From Pedobacter caeni (GTDB taxonomy: Bacteria > Bacteroidota > Bacteroidia > Sphingobacteriales > Sphingobacteriaceae), in assembly GCF_900129215.1 (NCBI RefSeq), contig NZ_FQUQ01000005.1, forward strand, positions 248,001-312,000: 64,000 nt of DNA, read 5' to 3'. Below, piece after piece: positions 51,053 to 59,760 of this stretch (its first letter is position 1; each line of letters opens with the position of its first letter). Made by a program: the position numbers and the translations under genes. The notes under the pieces are model-generated. The model was not told the DNA's origin. It searched no databases and worked only from the letters and a program-made list of their open reading frames with translations.

Positions 51053-51907
51053 ATGAAAAATAACATAAAACACACCGCATGGATGCTGCTTGGCAGTATG
51101 CTCATCATCTTATCTGCCTGTTCAAAAAAAGAAGCTCCGGCACCTGAGTTTGTCGAAACAAATCTGGCTCCTTTTTCTGTAGAGTTTGATAACATCGTCG
51201 GCGAACGTACCTTTTCCATCAACAATACCGGAAGCCCCTATACCAACGCTTTAGGAGAAAAGTTCTCCATTTCTTTTCTGCAGTATTACATCAGTAATAT
51301 TAAAGTGGCCACTGCTTCTGGTCAGGAGTATACGGTGAAACAGGATGAAAGTTATTTCCTGATCAATGGAGGGGATAAAACCACGCGTTTCGCAAAAGTA
51401 AAGGTACCCGAAGGAGATTATACCCGTTTAACTTTTACCATAGGGGTGGATAGCTTAAGAAGTACCATGCCAGTAGAAAAAAGGACCGGCATCCTGGATC
51501 CTGCATATGGTGGTGGTCATGATTCCGGGGGCATGTACTGGGGATGGCAAAACGGTTATATCTTTTTCAAATTCGAGGGGAATTCTGCCGTGATTTCTGA
51601 TGATAAAGATGGCGACCCTTCAGGTAAAAAGCAATTCAAATACCATATCGGAGGCTTTGGTGGCTATAATGCGCCGACATTAAACAACATCAGAACGGTA
51701 ACTGTAGATCTGAAAGCTGCCGGAATTGCGAAGGTCAGACAGGACCGTCAAAGCAACGTCCATCTTTTTGTGGATGTGATGAAAGTGTTCAATGGAAAAC
51801 AGGGCTTTAGCATTGCTGCGCATCCGAACGTGATGTTTGGTGATTTCAGTGCCAATATTGCAAATAACCTGACCGAAATGTTCAGACATGACCACACTGA
51901 AAACTAA
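51053..51907 (+). CDS. MbnP-family lipoprotein, copy 2 (canonical)
   Basis: A lipoprotein of 284 residues (lipobox ILSAC). It has all family parts: FSVEFDNIVGERTFSINN, YYISNIKVATASG, VPEGDYTRLTFTIGVDS and GGMYWGWQNGYIFFKFEG with the Trp segment. His-containing segments FKYHIGGFGGYN and MFRHDHTEN follow. These His plus a kynurenine from the Trp could form the copper site, as in the known MbnP, by family analogy. It lies five bases before MbnH copy 2 and is a tandem duplicate of copy 1. Confidence 0.9.
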   Translation: MKNNIKHTAWMLLGSMLIILSACSKKEAPAPEFVETNLAPFSVEFDNIVGERTFSINNTGSPYTNALGEKFSISFLQYYISNIKVATASGQEYTVKQDESYFLINGGDKTTRFAKVKVPEGDYTRLTFTIGVDSLRSTMPVEKRTGILDPAYGGGHDSGGMYWGWQNGYIFFKFEGNSAVISDDKDGDPSGKKQFKYHIGGFGGYNAPTLNNIRTVTVDLKAAGIAKVRQDRQSNVHLFVDVMKVFNGKQGFSIAAHPNVMFGDFSANIANNLTEMFRHDHTEN

Positions 51908-51912
51908 GCGCC

Positions 51913-52974
51913 ATGAATAAAAAACATTGGACAACCCTTTTTCTGATGGGTATGTTTATTCTGGCCTGTAAGAAGGATGTGGTCCTGAAAGACAATCCGG
52001 TGATTGAGGAGATCGCAAAGTTCCTTGGTTTTCAGAAGCCGGCTAATTTTCCGGAGCCTGTGTATAATTTCGCCAACAATAAGGTGACTAAGGAAGGTTT
52101 TGAATTGGGACGGGCGCTGTTTTATGAGCCAAGGCTGTCCAGGAACAATACCATCACCTGTGGGTCCTGTCATATTCAGTCCTCGGCCTTCACACAACAC
52201 GGACATGATGTAAGTCATGGGATCGACGACCGCCTGGGAACGCGCAATTCCCCGCCGATTATGAACCTTGCCTGGAATAAATCATTCATGTGGGGAGGAG
52301 GGATTTACGACCTGGATCTGCAGCCAATTGCACCCATTACCACGCATGAGGAAATGGATGAGAAACTGGAAAATGTATTCAACAAACTTCGTCAGATGCC
52401 GAAGTATACGGACTTGTTTAAACGCGCTTTTGGAACGGAAGAGATCAGTACTGCAAGATTTATGAAAGCCTTATCGCAGTTTATGCTGATGTGTGTCAGC
52501 AGCAATTCCAAATATGATAAGGTAATGAGAAAAGAAGACAATGCTGTTTTTACTGCCGATGAACAGGAAGGATATACCTTGTTTAAACAAAAATGTGCTT
52601 CCTGCCATAGCGAACCCTTGTTTACAGATGGTTCTTTCCGGAACAACGGTTTAGGGCCAAGCCCGATCAATGATCAGGGATTGTACCTGGCCACCCTCAT
52701 CAGCACAGATAAGTATAAGTTTAAAGTGCCTTCTTTGAGGAATTTGCGTTTTACGGCTCCTTATATGCATGATGGACGGTTTTTGAGCCTTGCAGGTGTA
52801 CTTGAGCATTATAATTCGGAAGTTCAGAATACACAAAACCTTGATCCCTTGTTAATTCAGGGAGACAAAAGAGGGATTGGATTAACGGAGAATGACAAGA
52901 CCAAACTGACCGCCTTCTTATCCACTTTAAATGACGAAGAGTTCATCAATAACAAACTCTTAGCTGAACAATAA
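51913..52974 (+). CDS. MbnH-like diheme peroxidase-family lipoprotein, copy 2
   Basis: A 353-residue lipoprotein (lipobox FILAC) with heme motifs CGSCH and CASCH and the same fold and markers as copy 1 (LGRALFYEPRLSRNN; FTAPYMHDGRFLS; HYNSEVQN). It differs in the region before the second heme (HGHDVSHGIDDRLGTRN). Paired with MbnP copy 2, it probably oxidises that protein. The duplicate pair and shared spacer suggest a tandem duplication of a two-gene unit. Confidence 0.88.
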   Translation: MNKKHWTTLFLMGMFILACKKDVVLKDNPVIEEIAKFLGFQKPANFPEPVYNFANNKVTKEGFELGRALFYEPRLSRNNTITCGSCHIQSSAFTQHGHDVSHGIDDRLGTRNSPPIMNLAWNKSFMWGGGIYDLDLQPIAPITTHEEMDEKLENVFNKLRQMPKYTDLFKRAFGTEEISTARFMKALSQFMLMCVSSNSKYDKVMRKEDNAVFTADEQEGYTLFKQKCASCHSEPLFTDGSFRNNGLGPSPINDQGLYLATLISTDKYKFKVPSLRNLRFTAPYMHDGRFLSLAGVLEHYNSEVQNTQNLDPLLIQGDKRGIGLTENDKTKLTAFLSTLNDEEFINNKLLAEQ

Positions 52975-52995
52975 TGAGGTATTCAGCAGAGTATA

Positions 52996-53041
52996 CTACT
53001 GAAGCAATCATCAGCGTATCACTTACAAAAAACAATGATTG
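52996..53041 (+). repeat. 46-bp element, copy 3
   Basis: A third copy after MbnH copy 2, directly oriented like copy 2 and followed by the barrel gene. Boundaries are approximate. Confidence 0.6.
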
Positions 53042-53068
53042 CCGGATCACCATTAAAAAACAATTACA

Positions 53069-53995
53069 ATGACAAAGAAAATACTAATTAGCCTGATGCT
53101 CCTGTTCTCCATTACCTTTTCCGGCTTTGCCTGTGATATTTGCGGCTGTGGGGTAGGAAGTTATTATCTGGGCATCCTGCCAGAGTTTAACAAAAGGTTT
53201 ATAGGGTTAAGGTACCAGCACAAATCCTTACAGACCCACCTTGGCCCATTGGGACAAAGAACGCCGATTACTGCAGATGAAACTTACCAGAGCGCGGAGC
53301 TTTGGGGTGGATGGAATATAGGAAGCCGTTTTAGGATCCTGGCTTTTGTACCTTACAATTTCAATAAAAGGGAAAGCCAGACCGGTAACGGCACGAAAAA
53401 CGGGCTTGGAGATATTGCCCTGATGGGTTATTATAAACTATTGGACCATAGCGGTACCCTTGGCGAAAGGCTACTGGTGCAATCGGTATGGATTGGAGGA
53501 GGAATAAAAGTACCTACCGGAAAGTACGAACCTTCAGAGCGACTGGCCATTCAGGAATCTCCCAATAATTTTCAACTGGGAACAGCGAGTACCGATTTTA
53601 CGCTGAATGCAGCTTACGATATCCGTTACAATGACCTGGGCCTGAATACAAATGTCAACTATAAGATCAATACGGAAAACAAATACAATTACCGTTATGG
53701 CAATAAGCTGACGGCCAATATGCTGGCTTATTATAAGTTCCGGCTGGCAAATGTGGTGACGGTAGCTCCCAATGCAGGTATACTCTATGAAACTGCAGAC
53801 AAGGATGTAGAAAACAATAAATACAATGTTGCAGTATCCGGTGGTTACTCTTTATCCGCAGTAATGGGGGTAGAAGTTGCCATGAAAGGGCTTTCCTTTG
53901 GTGCCAACTATCAGAATGTACGCTCCCAGGACCTTGCAGAGGGTAGGGCAAAAGCCGGAAACAGAGTGATGGTACACATGTCCCTGCCATTTTAA
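53069..53995 (+). CDS. Barrel protein with mature CDICGCG start
   Basis: A 308-residue secreted protein. The signal peptide ends near FSGFA, and the mature N-terminus reads CDICGCGVGSYYLG, three Cys in a short run. The rest is alternating strands (RFIGLRYQHKSLQTHLG; FTLNAAYDIRYNDLGLNT) ending in Phe (MVHMSLPF), typical of an outer-membrane barrel. It resembles a Phenol_MetA-type barrel, from memory. The Cys run may bind copper or accept a metal at the periplasmic face. It is the last gene of the putative copper locus. Confidence 0.8.
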   Translation: MTKKILISLMLLFSITFSGFACDICGCGVGSYYLGILPEFNKRFIGLRYQHKSLQTHLGPLGQRTPITADETYQSAELWGGWNIGSRFRILAFVPYNFNKRESQTGNGTKNGLGDIALMGYYKLLDHSGTLGERLLVQSVWIGGGIKVPTGKYEPSERLAIQESPNNFQLGTASTDFTLNAAYDIRYNDLGLNTNVNYKINTENKYNYRYGNKLTANMLAYYKFRLANVVTVAPNAGILYETADKDVENNKYNVAVSGGYSLSAVMGVEVAMKGLSFGANYQNVRSQDLAEGRAKAGNRVMVHMSLPF

Positions 53996-54015
53996 GTTTT
54001 CTTTTTTTTTGATTA

Positions 54016-54059
54016 CAAATCACCCGGCAGGAATGATGTAAATCCTGCTGAGTGATTTG
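54016..54059 (+). other. Hairpin after barrel gene
   Basis: CAAATCAC and GTGATTTG, extended by GGCAGGA/TCCTGCT, form a long imperfect stem around about 10 bases. A T-run precedes rather than follows it on plus, so its terminator role is uncertain. Confidence 0.5.
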
Positions 54060-54080
54060 CTTGTTAAGATCAGATAATTT

Positions 54081-54113
54081 TTTGTCGTCCTTTGACTTTT
54101 ATTGTTAAATTTG
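54081..54113 (+). promoter_or_regulatory. Promoter of the ECF sigma gene
   Basis: TTTG at 54081-54084 and TAAATTTG at 54106-54113 are 21 bases apart, a good match to the Bacteroidota -33/-7 pair. Confidence 0.65.
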
Positions 54114-54149
54114 TTAGGACCAGACCAACTAACCTATCCTGACTCCTAT

Positions 54150-54728
54150 ATGAATCTTTCAGTCCTGACAGATGATGAACTGATCGTTCTTTTTAAAGAC
54201 GGTAGTGAACGTGCGTTCCGGGAGATCTATACCCGATATTGGAAAGGCGTGTTCCAGGTAGCGTATAAAAAAACGCATTATAAGGAGCTGGCTGAAGAAC
54301 TCACTCAAAATCTTTTTGTAGACCTTTGGCACAGACGGGAGAGTGTCAAAATTGTTTCCATCAGCAATTACCTTTTCGGAAGCCTGAAATACAGCATCAT
54401 CAACCATTACAAGTCTCAGCTGGTGAGGGAGAACTATCAGGATCACCTGAAGGTTGTAAAAAATGATACCGTAGAAAATACAGACTACCTGCTCATGCTC
54501 AATGAATTGTCGGGAGCGCTAAATGATGGGATCGCCAGATTACCCAAAAAAACAGGAGAGGTGTTCAAGCTGAGCAGACTGGAACATTATTCTGTAAAAG
54601 ACATTTCCAGAGAGCTGAACATCTCCGAGAAGGCCGTCGAATACCACATCACCCAATCCCTCAAATCCATGCGCTTTCATTTAAAAGATTACCTCTTTTT
54701 ACCGCTTCTCCTGAGCCTGTTTCTATAA
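54150..54728 (+). CDS. ECF sigma factor (FecI type)
   Basis: An extracytoplasmic-function sigma factor (192 residues from the ATG at 54150; the TTG at 54102 lies upstream of the putative transcription start). Region 2 is AFREIYTRYWKGVFQVAYK and ELTQNLFVDLWHRRESV. Region 4 is ARLPKKTGEVFKLSRLEHYS with the HTH VKDISRELNISEKAVEYHI. It would be held by the FecR-like anti-sigma encoded next and released by signal from the SusC-type receptor. It should direct the SusC/SusD locus downstream. Confidence 0.92.
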   Translation: MNLSVLTDDELIVLFKDGSERAFREIYTRYWKGVFQVAYKKTHYKELAEELTQNLFVDLWHRRESVKIVSISNYLFGSLKYSIINHYKSQLVRENYQDHLKVVKNDTVENTDYLLMLNELSGALNDGIARLPKKTGEVFKLSRLEHYSVKDISRELNISEKAVEYHITQSLKSMRFHLKDYLFLPLLLSLFL

Positions 54729-54800
54729 ATCGCAAAAATATTTTTATTTTCTTTAGGGATAGACCTGCTTTAACTTACATATAGTTTAAAAGCTATAATA

Positions 54801-55862
54801 ATGAGTAGAGAAGCATTTCATCTTTTATTGGATAGATACCTCCAGGGAAAATGTACAGATGAGGAAAAACGGATTGTTGAAGAACTTTACGGAATGCTGG
54901 ATAAACAGGACCTGGAAGAGATCAATTCCAGGGAAATCAATACCATGGAGCAGAAGCTGTGGGACAGGATCCATGTAGATATCTCTAATCCGGATGTGGT
55001 CACAACCCCTCTTGCCGAACCTGCTAAAAGACGATCTCCGGTAATTTGGACTGGAATTGCAGCAGCTGTAGCCGGTTTTCTGATCATTACCGGATACTTG
55101 TTTTTTAAAGAAGAAAACCAGGTGCCGATATTCCTGACTCCGGCGTCTGCACAGTTGGTTAAAGAATGTACCAATACCTCAGGCAAGCAAGAGAAAATTA
55201 TTTTTGAAGATGGCAGCTCCGTCATCCTTGAAGCCAATTCAGTACTTCGCTATCCGGCACATTTTAGCGCAGAAAACAGAGAAGTTACACTGGAAGGCGC
55301 TGGCTTCTTCCAGATCAGTAAAGATGCTTCCAGGCCTTTTATGGTGTATAGTAAGGATGTGGTTACTAAAGTTCTGGGAACCAGTTTTATGGTCAATACA
55401 AATGCTTCGGGCAAAGTTACGGAAGTTTCTGTGCGGACAGGCAAAGTTCAGGTTTCGCCGGTTGCCGGCAGACTGGCCATTGTTAAAGGAATTTTGGGCA
55501 CAGATAAAGTGGTTTTACTAACACCCAATCAGAAAGCTGTCTTTAGTAATGATCAGAAAGTATTTGAGAGAACACTGGTCAACAATCCGGAACCGGTTTA
55601 TGCCATTGCCAATAAAGCAGATAAAGAGGAAGTCAAAGATCTGTTCTCTTTTAATGATGCCCCATTGACGGAGGTGATCTCAAGATTTAAAAAGGCTTAT
55701 GGAATAGACTTTATCATTGATGACCAGGCTTTATATAACAATACTTTCACTGGCGACCTTTCTGAGCAAAGTTTGTACAACAGGCTTGATTTTCTGTGTG
55801 AATCGATAAAAGCCAGCTACGAGATTTCAGGAACGAGCATTATCATTAAGAACAAAAAATAA
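54801..55862 (+). CDS. FecR-type anti-sigma factor
   Basis: An inner-membrane regulator of 353 residues. A cytoplasmic N-terminal part (1-85) holds the sigma factor. One membrane helix (about 83-103, VIWTGIAAAVAGFLIITGYL) follows, then the periplasmic FecR domain (about 125-235). The C-terminal DUF4974-type domain (about 280-353, DLFSFNDAPLTEVISRFKKA) probably receives the signal from the STN domain of SusC. It lies 72 bases downstream of the sigma gene. Confidence 0.92.
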   Translation: MSREAFHLLLDRYLQGKCTDEEKRIVEELYGMLDKQDLEEINSREINTMEQKLWDRIHVDISNPDVVTTPLAEPAKRRSPVIWTGIAAAVAGFLIITGYLFFKEENQVPIFLTPASAQLVKECTNTSGKQEKIIFEDGSSVILEANSVLRYPAHFSAENREVTLEGAGFFQISKDASRPFMVYSKDVVTKVLGTSFMVNTNASGKVTEVSVRTGKVQVSPVAGRLAIVKGILGTDKVVLLTPNQKAVFSNDQKVFERTLVNNPEPVYAIANKADKEEVKDLFSFNDAPLTEVISRFKKAYGIDFIIDDQALYNNTFTGDLSEQSLYNRLDFLCESIKASYEISGTSIIIKNKK

Positions 55863-56182
55863 CAGAGACCATAGATTTGAACCAGCATCGTTGCGGGACC
55901 TTGCCGGAGAAAATCACAGTGATAAAACGTATTAAACCAGTTCATCAACCAACTGGCTGATCAACCAACTGGCTGATTAGCCAACTGACAAACAAACTAA
56001 TCCAATTAACCAATTACCCCAATCAATCAATTAACCTTAAACCAACCTAACCAACAGCGTATGAAAAAGAGAAACTTTTACTAGAAAAAACTCCAAAAAA
56101 AAACTGACAATGTTGCGGGACATTGCCAGTTAAATTGATTCTGAACGAAATTTTCACATTAACGAACAAAACTTCTAAAGGT
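55863..56182. other. 320-base gap with direct repeats
   Basis: No gene is supported. GTTGCGGGACNTTGCCNG occurs at 55890-55907 and again at 56112-56129. A 16-bp unit ATCAACCAACTGGCTG occurs twice in tandem at 55944-55975, with a third degraded copy to 55991. The region is A/C-rich on plus, which makes a long leader for susC plausible. Confidence 0.6.
55944..55991. repeat. Tandem 16-bp repeat
   Basis: Two exact units ATCAACCAACTGGCTG and one changed unit, ATTAGCCAACTGACAA, in tandem. Confidence 0.75.
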
Positions 56183-59100
56183 ATGAATAAAAAGCGATTT
56201 GTTGCTTTAATAATAACAGCAATGAGAATATCTGTAAGCCAAATATTTCTTGTGATCTTATTTACCTGTAGCTCCTTTGCGAAAAACGTAGAGGCACAGG
56301 GAATACTGAACAAAGAAATTTCTATAAATATTACTGAAGGTAAAATCAAACAGATCTTAAAGGAAATTCAAAACCAGACTAAGGTAAAGTTTATTTACAG
56401 CCCTTCGGTGATCAGATCCGAAAGGATTACCTCTCTGAATGTAGTCAACAGAAAGCTGGGGGATATTCTGGCGGAGACATTGGCTCCGCTAAACATCACT
56501 TACAGGGTGGTGGACCAGCACATCTTACTATACGACAGGGCAAGCTTTGCAGCTGCTGAAGCCGAAGCACGAAAACCACAAATAGTGATCAAAGGACAGG
56601 TGAGCTCTTTAAAAGGAGAAACCCTGCCGGGAGTAAGCGTAAAAATTAAAGGAACAGCAACCGGATCTATGACTGATGCGAACGGTAATTATTCCATTAC
56701 CACGACGGCAACAGATCCTGTCCTGGTATTTACTTACATTGGCTTTAAAACAAAAGAAGTCCCTGCTGCAGGAAAAACCACCCTCAATGTACAACTGGAG
56801 GAAGAAGAAACTTCCTTAGGTGAAGTCGTGGTGGTGGGTTATTCCACGCAAAGGAAAAAAGACCTTACCGGAGCAGTTTCGGTGGTCAATGTATCTTCCA
56901 TGATCAAACAACCTGTTTCTTCGGTGAACAACCTCTTACAGGGGCAGGCTTCAGGAGTAACGGTATTGGGATCCGGACAGCCGGGCGAAGAACCTCAGGT
57001 GAAAATCAGGGGGATCAATACCTTCGGAAATAACAGTCCGCTGTATGTGGTCGATGGAGTACCAACACAAAGCACTGCAGACATTAACCCAAATGACATT
57101 GAATCTGCACAGGTGCTTAAAGATGCCGGATCGGCCTCGATCTATGGATCAAGAGCTTCAAACGGTGTGATCATCCTGACCACTAAAAAAGGAAAAGGAA
57201 GGGTACAGGTGAGCTACGATGCCTATTATGGTAGCCAGCGTCCAAAAAAAGGAAATGTCTGGGACATCCTTAACCCACAGGAAATGGCAGATTTAAAACG
57301 CCAGATGCTGATCAATTCCGGAGAAACCAACCTTTCGGATACATTATATGGAAACGGACCAAGATATATCGTACCGGATTATATCCTACCATTAGGCGCT
57401 AAACCTGGTGATGCAGCCGTAAATCCGGCGCTATATAAACTGAAGCCGTTTTTTAACTCTGCGGAATATGATGAGTTTTACCGGATCACAAAGGCCAACA
57501 AAGAAGGGACAAACTGGTATGAGGAGATTTTTAGAAATGCACCGATCACAAGTCACAATGTAGCCATCAGTGGTGGTTCAGATCTTGGAAGTTATCTTTT
57601 CTCAGCAAACTATTTCAATCAGCAGGGAACGCTAATGGAAACTTATCTGAAAAGATATACGATCCGTTCCAATACCCAATACAACATCGGAAAAAGAGTG
57701 AGGGTAGGAGAGAACCTTTCTTATTCCATCACTGACAATCCTAAAATCGGAGGATTGACAGGCGATAATGCCATTGGTCATGCCTTCCGTCAGCAGCCAA
57801 TTGTACCGGTATATGATATCATGGGCAATTTTGCCGGTTCTTACGGAGGTAAACTTGGTGATGCTTATAATCCGGTAGCCATGCTCAGCCGGACAAAAAA
57901 CAACAAAGCTACCGATAACAGGTTATTTGGAAACGTCTTTGTAGAAGTTGATTTGCCTGCATCGCTGACCTTGAGAAGCTCTTTTGGAGGATCGAATACT
58001 TCCGGAATCAGCAAATCATTTGTGTATCCTCAGTATGAGAATTCTGAGAACAACACCAGCAATACTTATGCAGAATCTTCTTATGCAGGATTTGATTATA
58101 CCTGGACAAACACCCTTTCTTTTAACAAAAGGTTTAACCAGCACAGTTTAAAAGCTGTAGTGGGTACAGAATACGTGAGAGACCGTTACAACACCCTGGG
58201 TGGAAGTAATAAAGGTTATTTCTCTTTTGATCCTGATTACACCAATTTAAATACAGGGAGCGGGCCTAAGGATTCTTATAGTGAAAGGGAAGCAAGTACG
58301 ATGTTTTCCCTGATCGGACGCGTAGATTATAGCTTTAATGATAAATACCTGATCGGTGGAACGCTCAGAAGGGATGGATCTTCTAAATTCCTGCAACACG
58401 TTTATGGCTGGTTTCCGGCTGTGAGTGCGGGATGGAGGGTTTCTCAGGAATCTTTCTTAAAAGATATCAAATGGCTGACCGACCTGAAAATCAGAGGGGG
58501 CTGGGGAATCATGGGAAATCAACTGAATGTAGGTCAGGGGAACTCCTTCGATACCTTCAGTAGTGCAATCGCACCTTCTTATTATGCCATTGGTGGCGGA
58601 AATACAGTGGTTGCCGGTTTCTACAAAAATCAAACGGGTAATCCCGGTGCGAAATGGGAGAAAAACACCAATGCCAATATTGGTTTAGATGCGACATTAT
58701 TTGATGGAAAGATCGAAATCTCCGCAGATTATTACCAAAAGAACATCACCGACCTATTGTATAACCCGGAAATGATTGCCACCTCAGGTGCTTCAAATTC
58801 ACCTTTCATCAATATTGGAAAGATGAGAAACCAGGGACTTGACCTGTCACTATCCGGACATACCAATATCACCAAAGATTTAAGACTGGATGCAACGGCA
58901 ACCATCACTACTTATGATAACCTGATCCAGAAGGTGTCTGCTGATGCCAATTACTATGACCTTGATGGAAGGCGTTTCGATGGAAGTAATATCGTACGGA
59001 ACCAGGTTGGGCATTCAGTAAGTGAGTTTTTTGGATATAAAGTGGCCGGGTTCTGGAATTCTCAGGAGGAAATTGATGCGGCAGACCTGAAATTACAAAA

Positions 59101-59740
59101 GGACCGTTCCGATCCTGGTTTAGTATATCAGAATGCTGTGGCCCCTGGCCGTTTCAAATACGAAGATGTAAACGGAGATGGCATCATCAATGCCGATGAC
59201 CGTACTTTTCTTGGAAATGCAAATCCTGATTTTAGTTATGGACTGAATCTTGCATTAACGTATAAAGCTTTTGACCTGAGCATGTTCTTCTACGGGGTTC
59301 AGGGCAACTCCATATGGAACCAGGTGAAATGGTGGACCGATTTCTCGTCTTCATTTGGAGGAGCAAAAAGCCATACCGCATTGTATGATTCCTGGACACC
59401 GGAAAATAGAAATGCTAAAGCACCAATTCAGGAAAAAGATCAGTCATTCAGCTCAAATGGGGTTCCTAACTCTTATTTCGTAGAAAAAGGTTCTTACCTC
59501 AGACTTAAAAATGCACAGATCGGTTATACTTTACCAGAAAAAACCTTGCAAAGATTAGGTGTAGGACGGTTAAGGGTGTACATCTCTGGAGCCAACTTGT
59601 TTACTATTACAAAATATTCAGGTCTGGATCCCGAAATCGGTACTTCGAGTGCTACGGATAACCCAACAGCCTACGGTGTGGATGAAGGCGCTTACCCAAG
59701 TCAGCGGACCTTCCTCTTAGGTTTAAATTTAAAATTTTAA
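56183..59740 (+). CDS. SusC-type TonB receptor with STN signalling domain
   Basis: An outer-membrane SusC family transporter of 1185 residues from the ATG at 56183, the first ATG leading straight to a signal peptide. Order: STN signalling domain (about 45-125, EGKIKQILKEIQNQTKVKFI), the CarboxypepD_reg-like beta domain (about 155-235), the plug (about 240-360, with IRGINTFGNNSPLYVVDGVP), and the barrel to LGLNLKF. The STN domain indicates signalling to FecR upstream. Its partner is SusD. Substrate probably includes GlcNAc-type glycan, given nearby NagX and GH20. Confidence 0.95.
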   Translation: MNKKRFVALIITAMRISVSQIFLVILFTCSSFAKNVEAQGILNKEISINITEGKIKQILKEIQNQTKVKFIYSPSVIRSERITSLNVVNRKLGDILAETLAPLNITYRVVDQHILLYDRASFAAAEAEARKPQIVIKGQVSSLKGETLPGVSVKIKGTATGSMTDANGNYSITTTATDPVLVFTYIGFKTKEVPAAGKTTLNVQLEEEETSLGEVVVVGYSTQRKKDLTGAVSVVNVSSMIKQPVSSVNNLLQGQASGVTVLGSGQPGEEPQVKIRGINTFGNNSPLYVVDGVPTQSTADINPNDIESAQVLKDAGSASIYGSRASNGVIILTTKKGKGRVQVSYDAYYGSQRPKKGNVWDILNPQEMADLKRQMLINSGETNLSDTLYGNGPRYIVPDYILPLGAKPGDAAVNPALYKLKPFFNSAEYDEFYRITKANKEGTNWYEEIFRNAPITSHNVAISGGSDLGSYLFSANYFNQQGTLMETYLKRYTIRSNTQYNIGKRVRVGENLSYSITDNPKIGGLTGDNAIGHAFRQQPIVPVYDIMGNFAGSYGGKLGDAYNPVAMLSRTKNNKATDNRLFGNVFVEVDLPASLTLRSSFGGSNTSGISKSFVYPQYENSENNTSNTYAESSYAGFDYTWTNTLSFNKRFNQHSLKAVVGTEYVRDRYNTLGGSNKGYFSFDPDYTNLNTGSGPKDSYSEREASTMFSLIGRVDYSFNDKYLIGGTLRRDGSSKFLQHVYGWFPAVSAGWRVSQESFLKDIKWLTDLKIRGGWGIMGNQLNVGQGNSFDTFSSAIAPSYYAIGGGNTVVAGFYKNQTGNPGAKWEKNTNANIGLDATLFDGKIEISADYYQKNITDLLYNPEMIATSGASNSPFINIGKMRNQGLDLSLSGHTNITKDLRLDATATITTYDNLIQKVSADANYYDLDGRRFDGSNIVRNQVGHSVSEFFGYKVAGFWNSQEEIDAADLKLQKDRSDPGLVYQNAVAPGRFKYEDVNGDGIINADDRTFLGNANPDFSYGLNLALTYKAFDLSMFFYGVQGNSIWNQVKWWTDFSSSFGGAKSHTALYDSWTPENRNAKAPIQEKDQSFSSNGVPNSYFVEKGSYLRLKNAQIGYTLPEKTLQRLGVGRLRVYISGANLFTITKYSGLDPEIGTSSATDNPTAYGVDEGAYPSQRTFLLGLNLKF

Positions 59741-59760
59741 TTATTTAACGATTTAGACAG

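Noticed and set aside
54102..54149. TTG at 54102 as start of the ECF sigma factor
   Set aside because: It overlaps the -7 box, so it would lie upstream of the transcription start; the ATG at 54150 fits the family N-terminus.
55944..55991. CRISPR array
   Set aside because: The 16-bp units are directly abutting with no spacers and no cas genes are present.
56123..56182. Longer N-terminus for SusC
   Set aside because: The added 20 residues precede a normal signal peptide and overlap the repeat at 56112.
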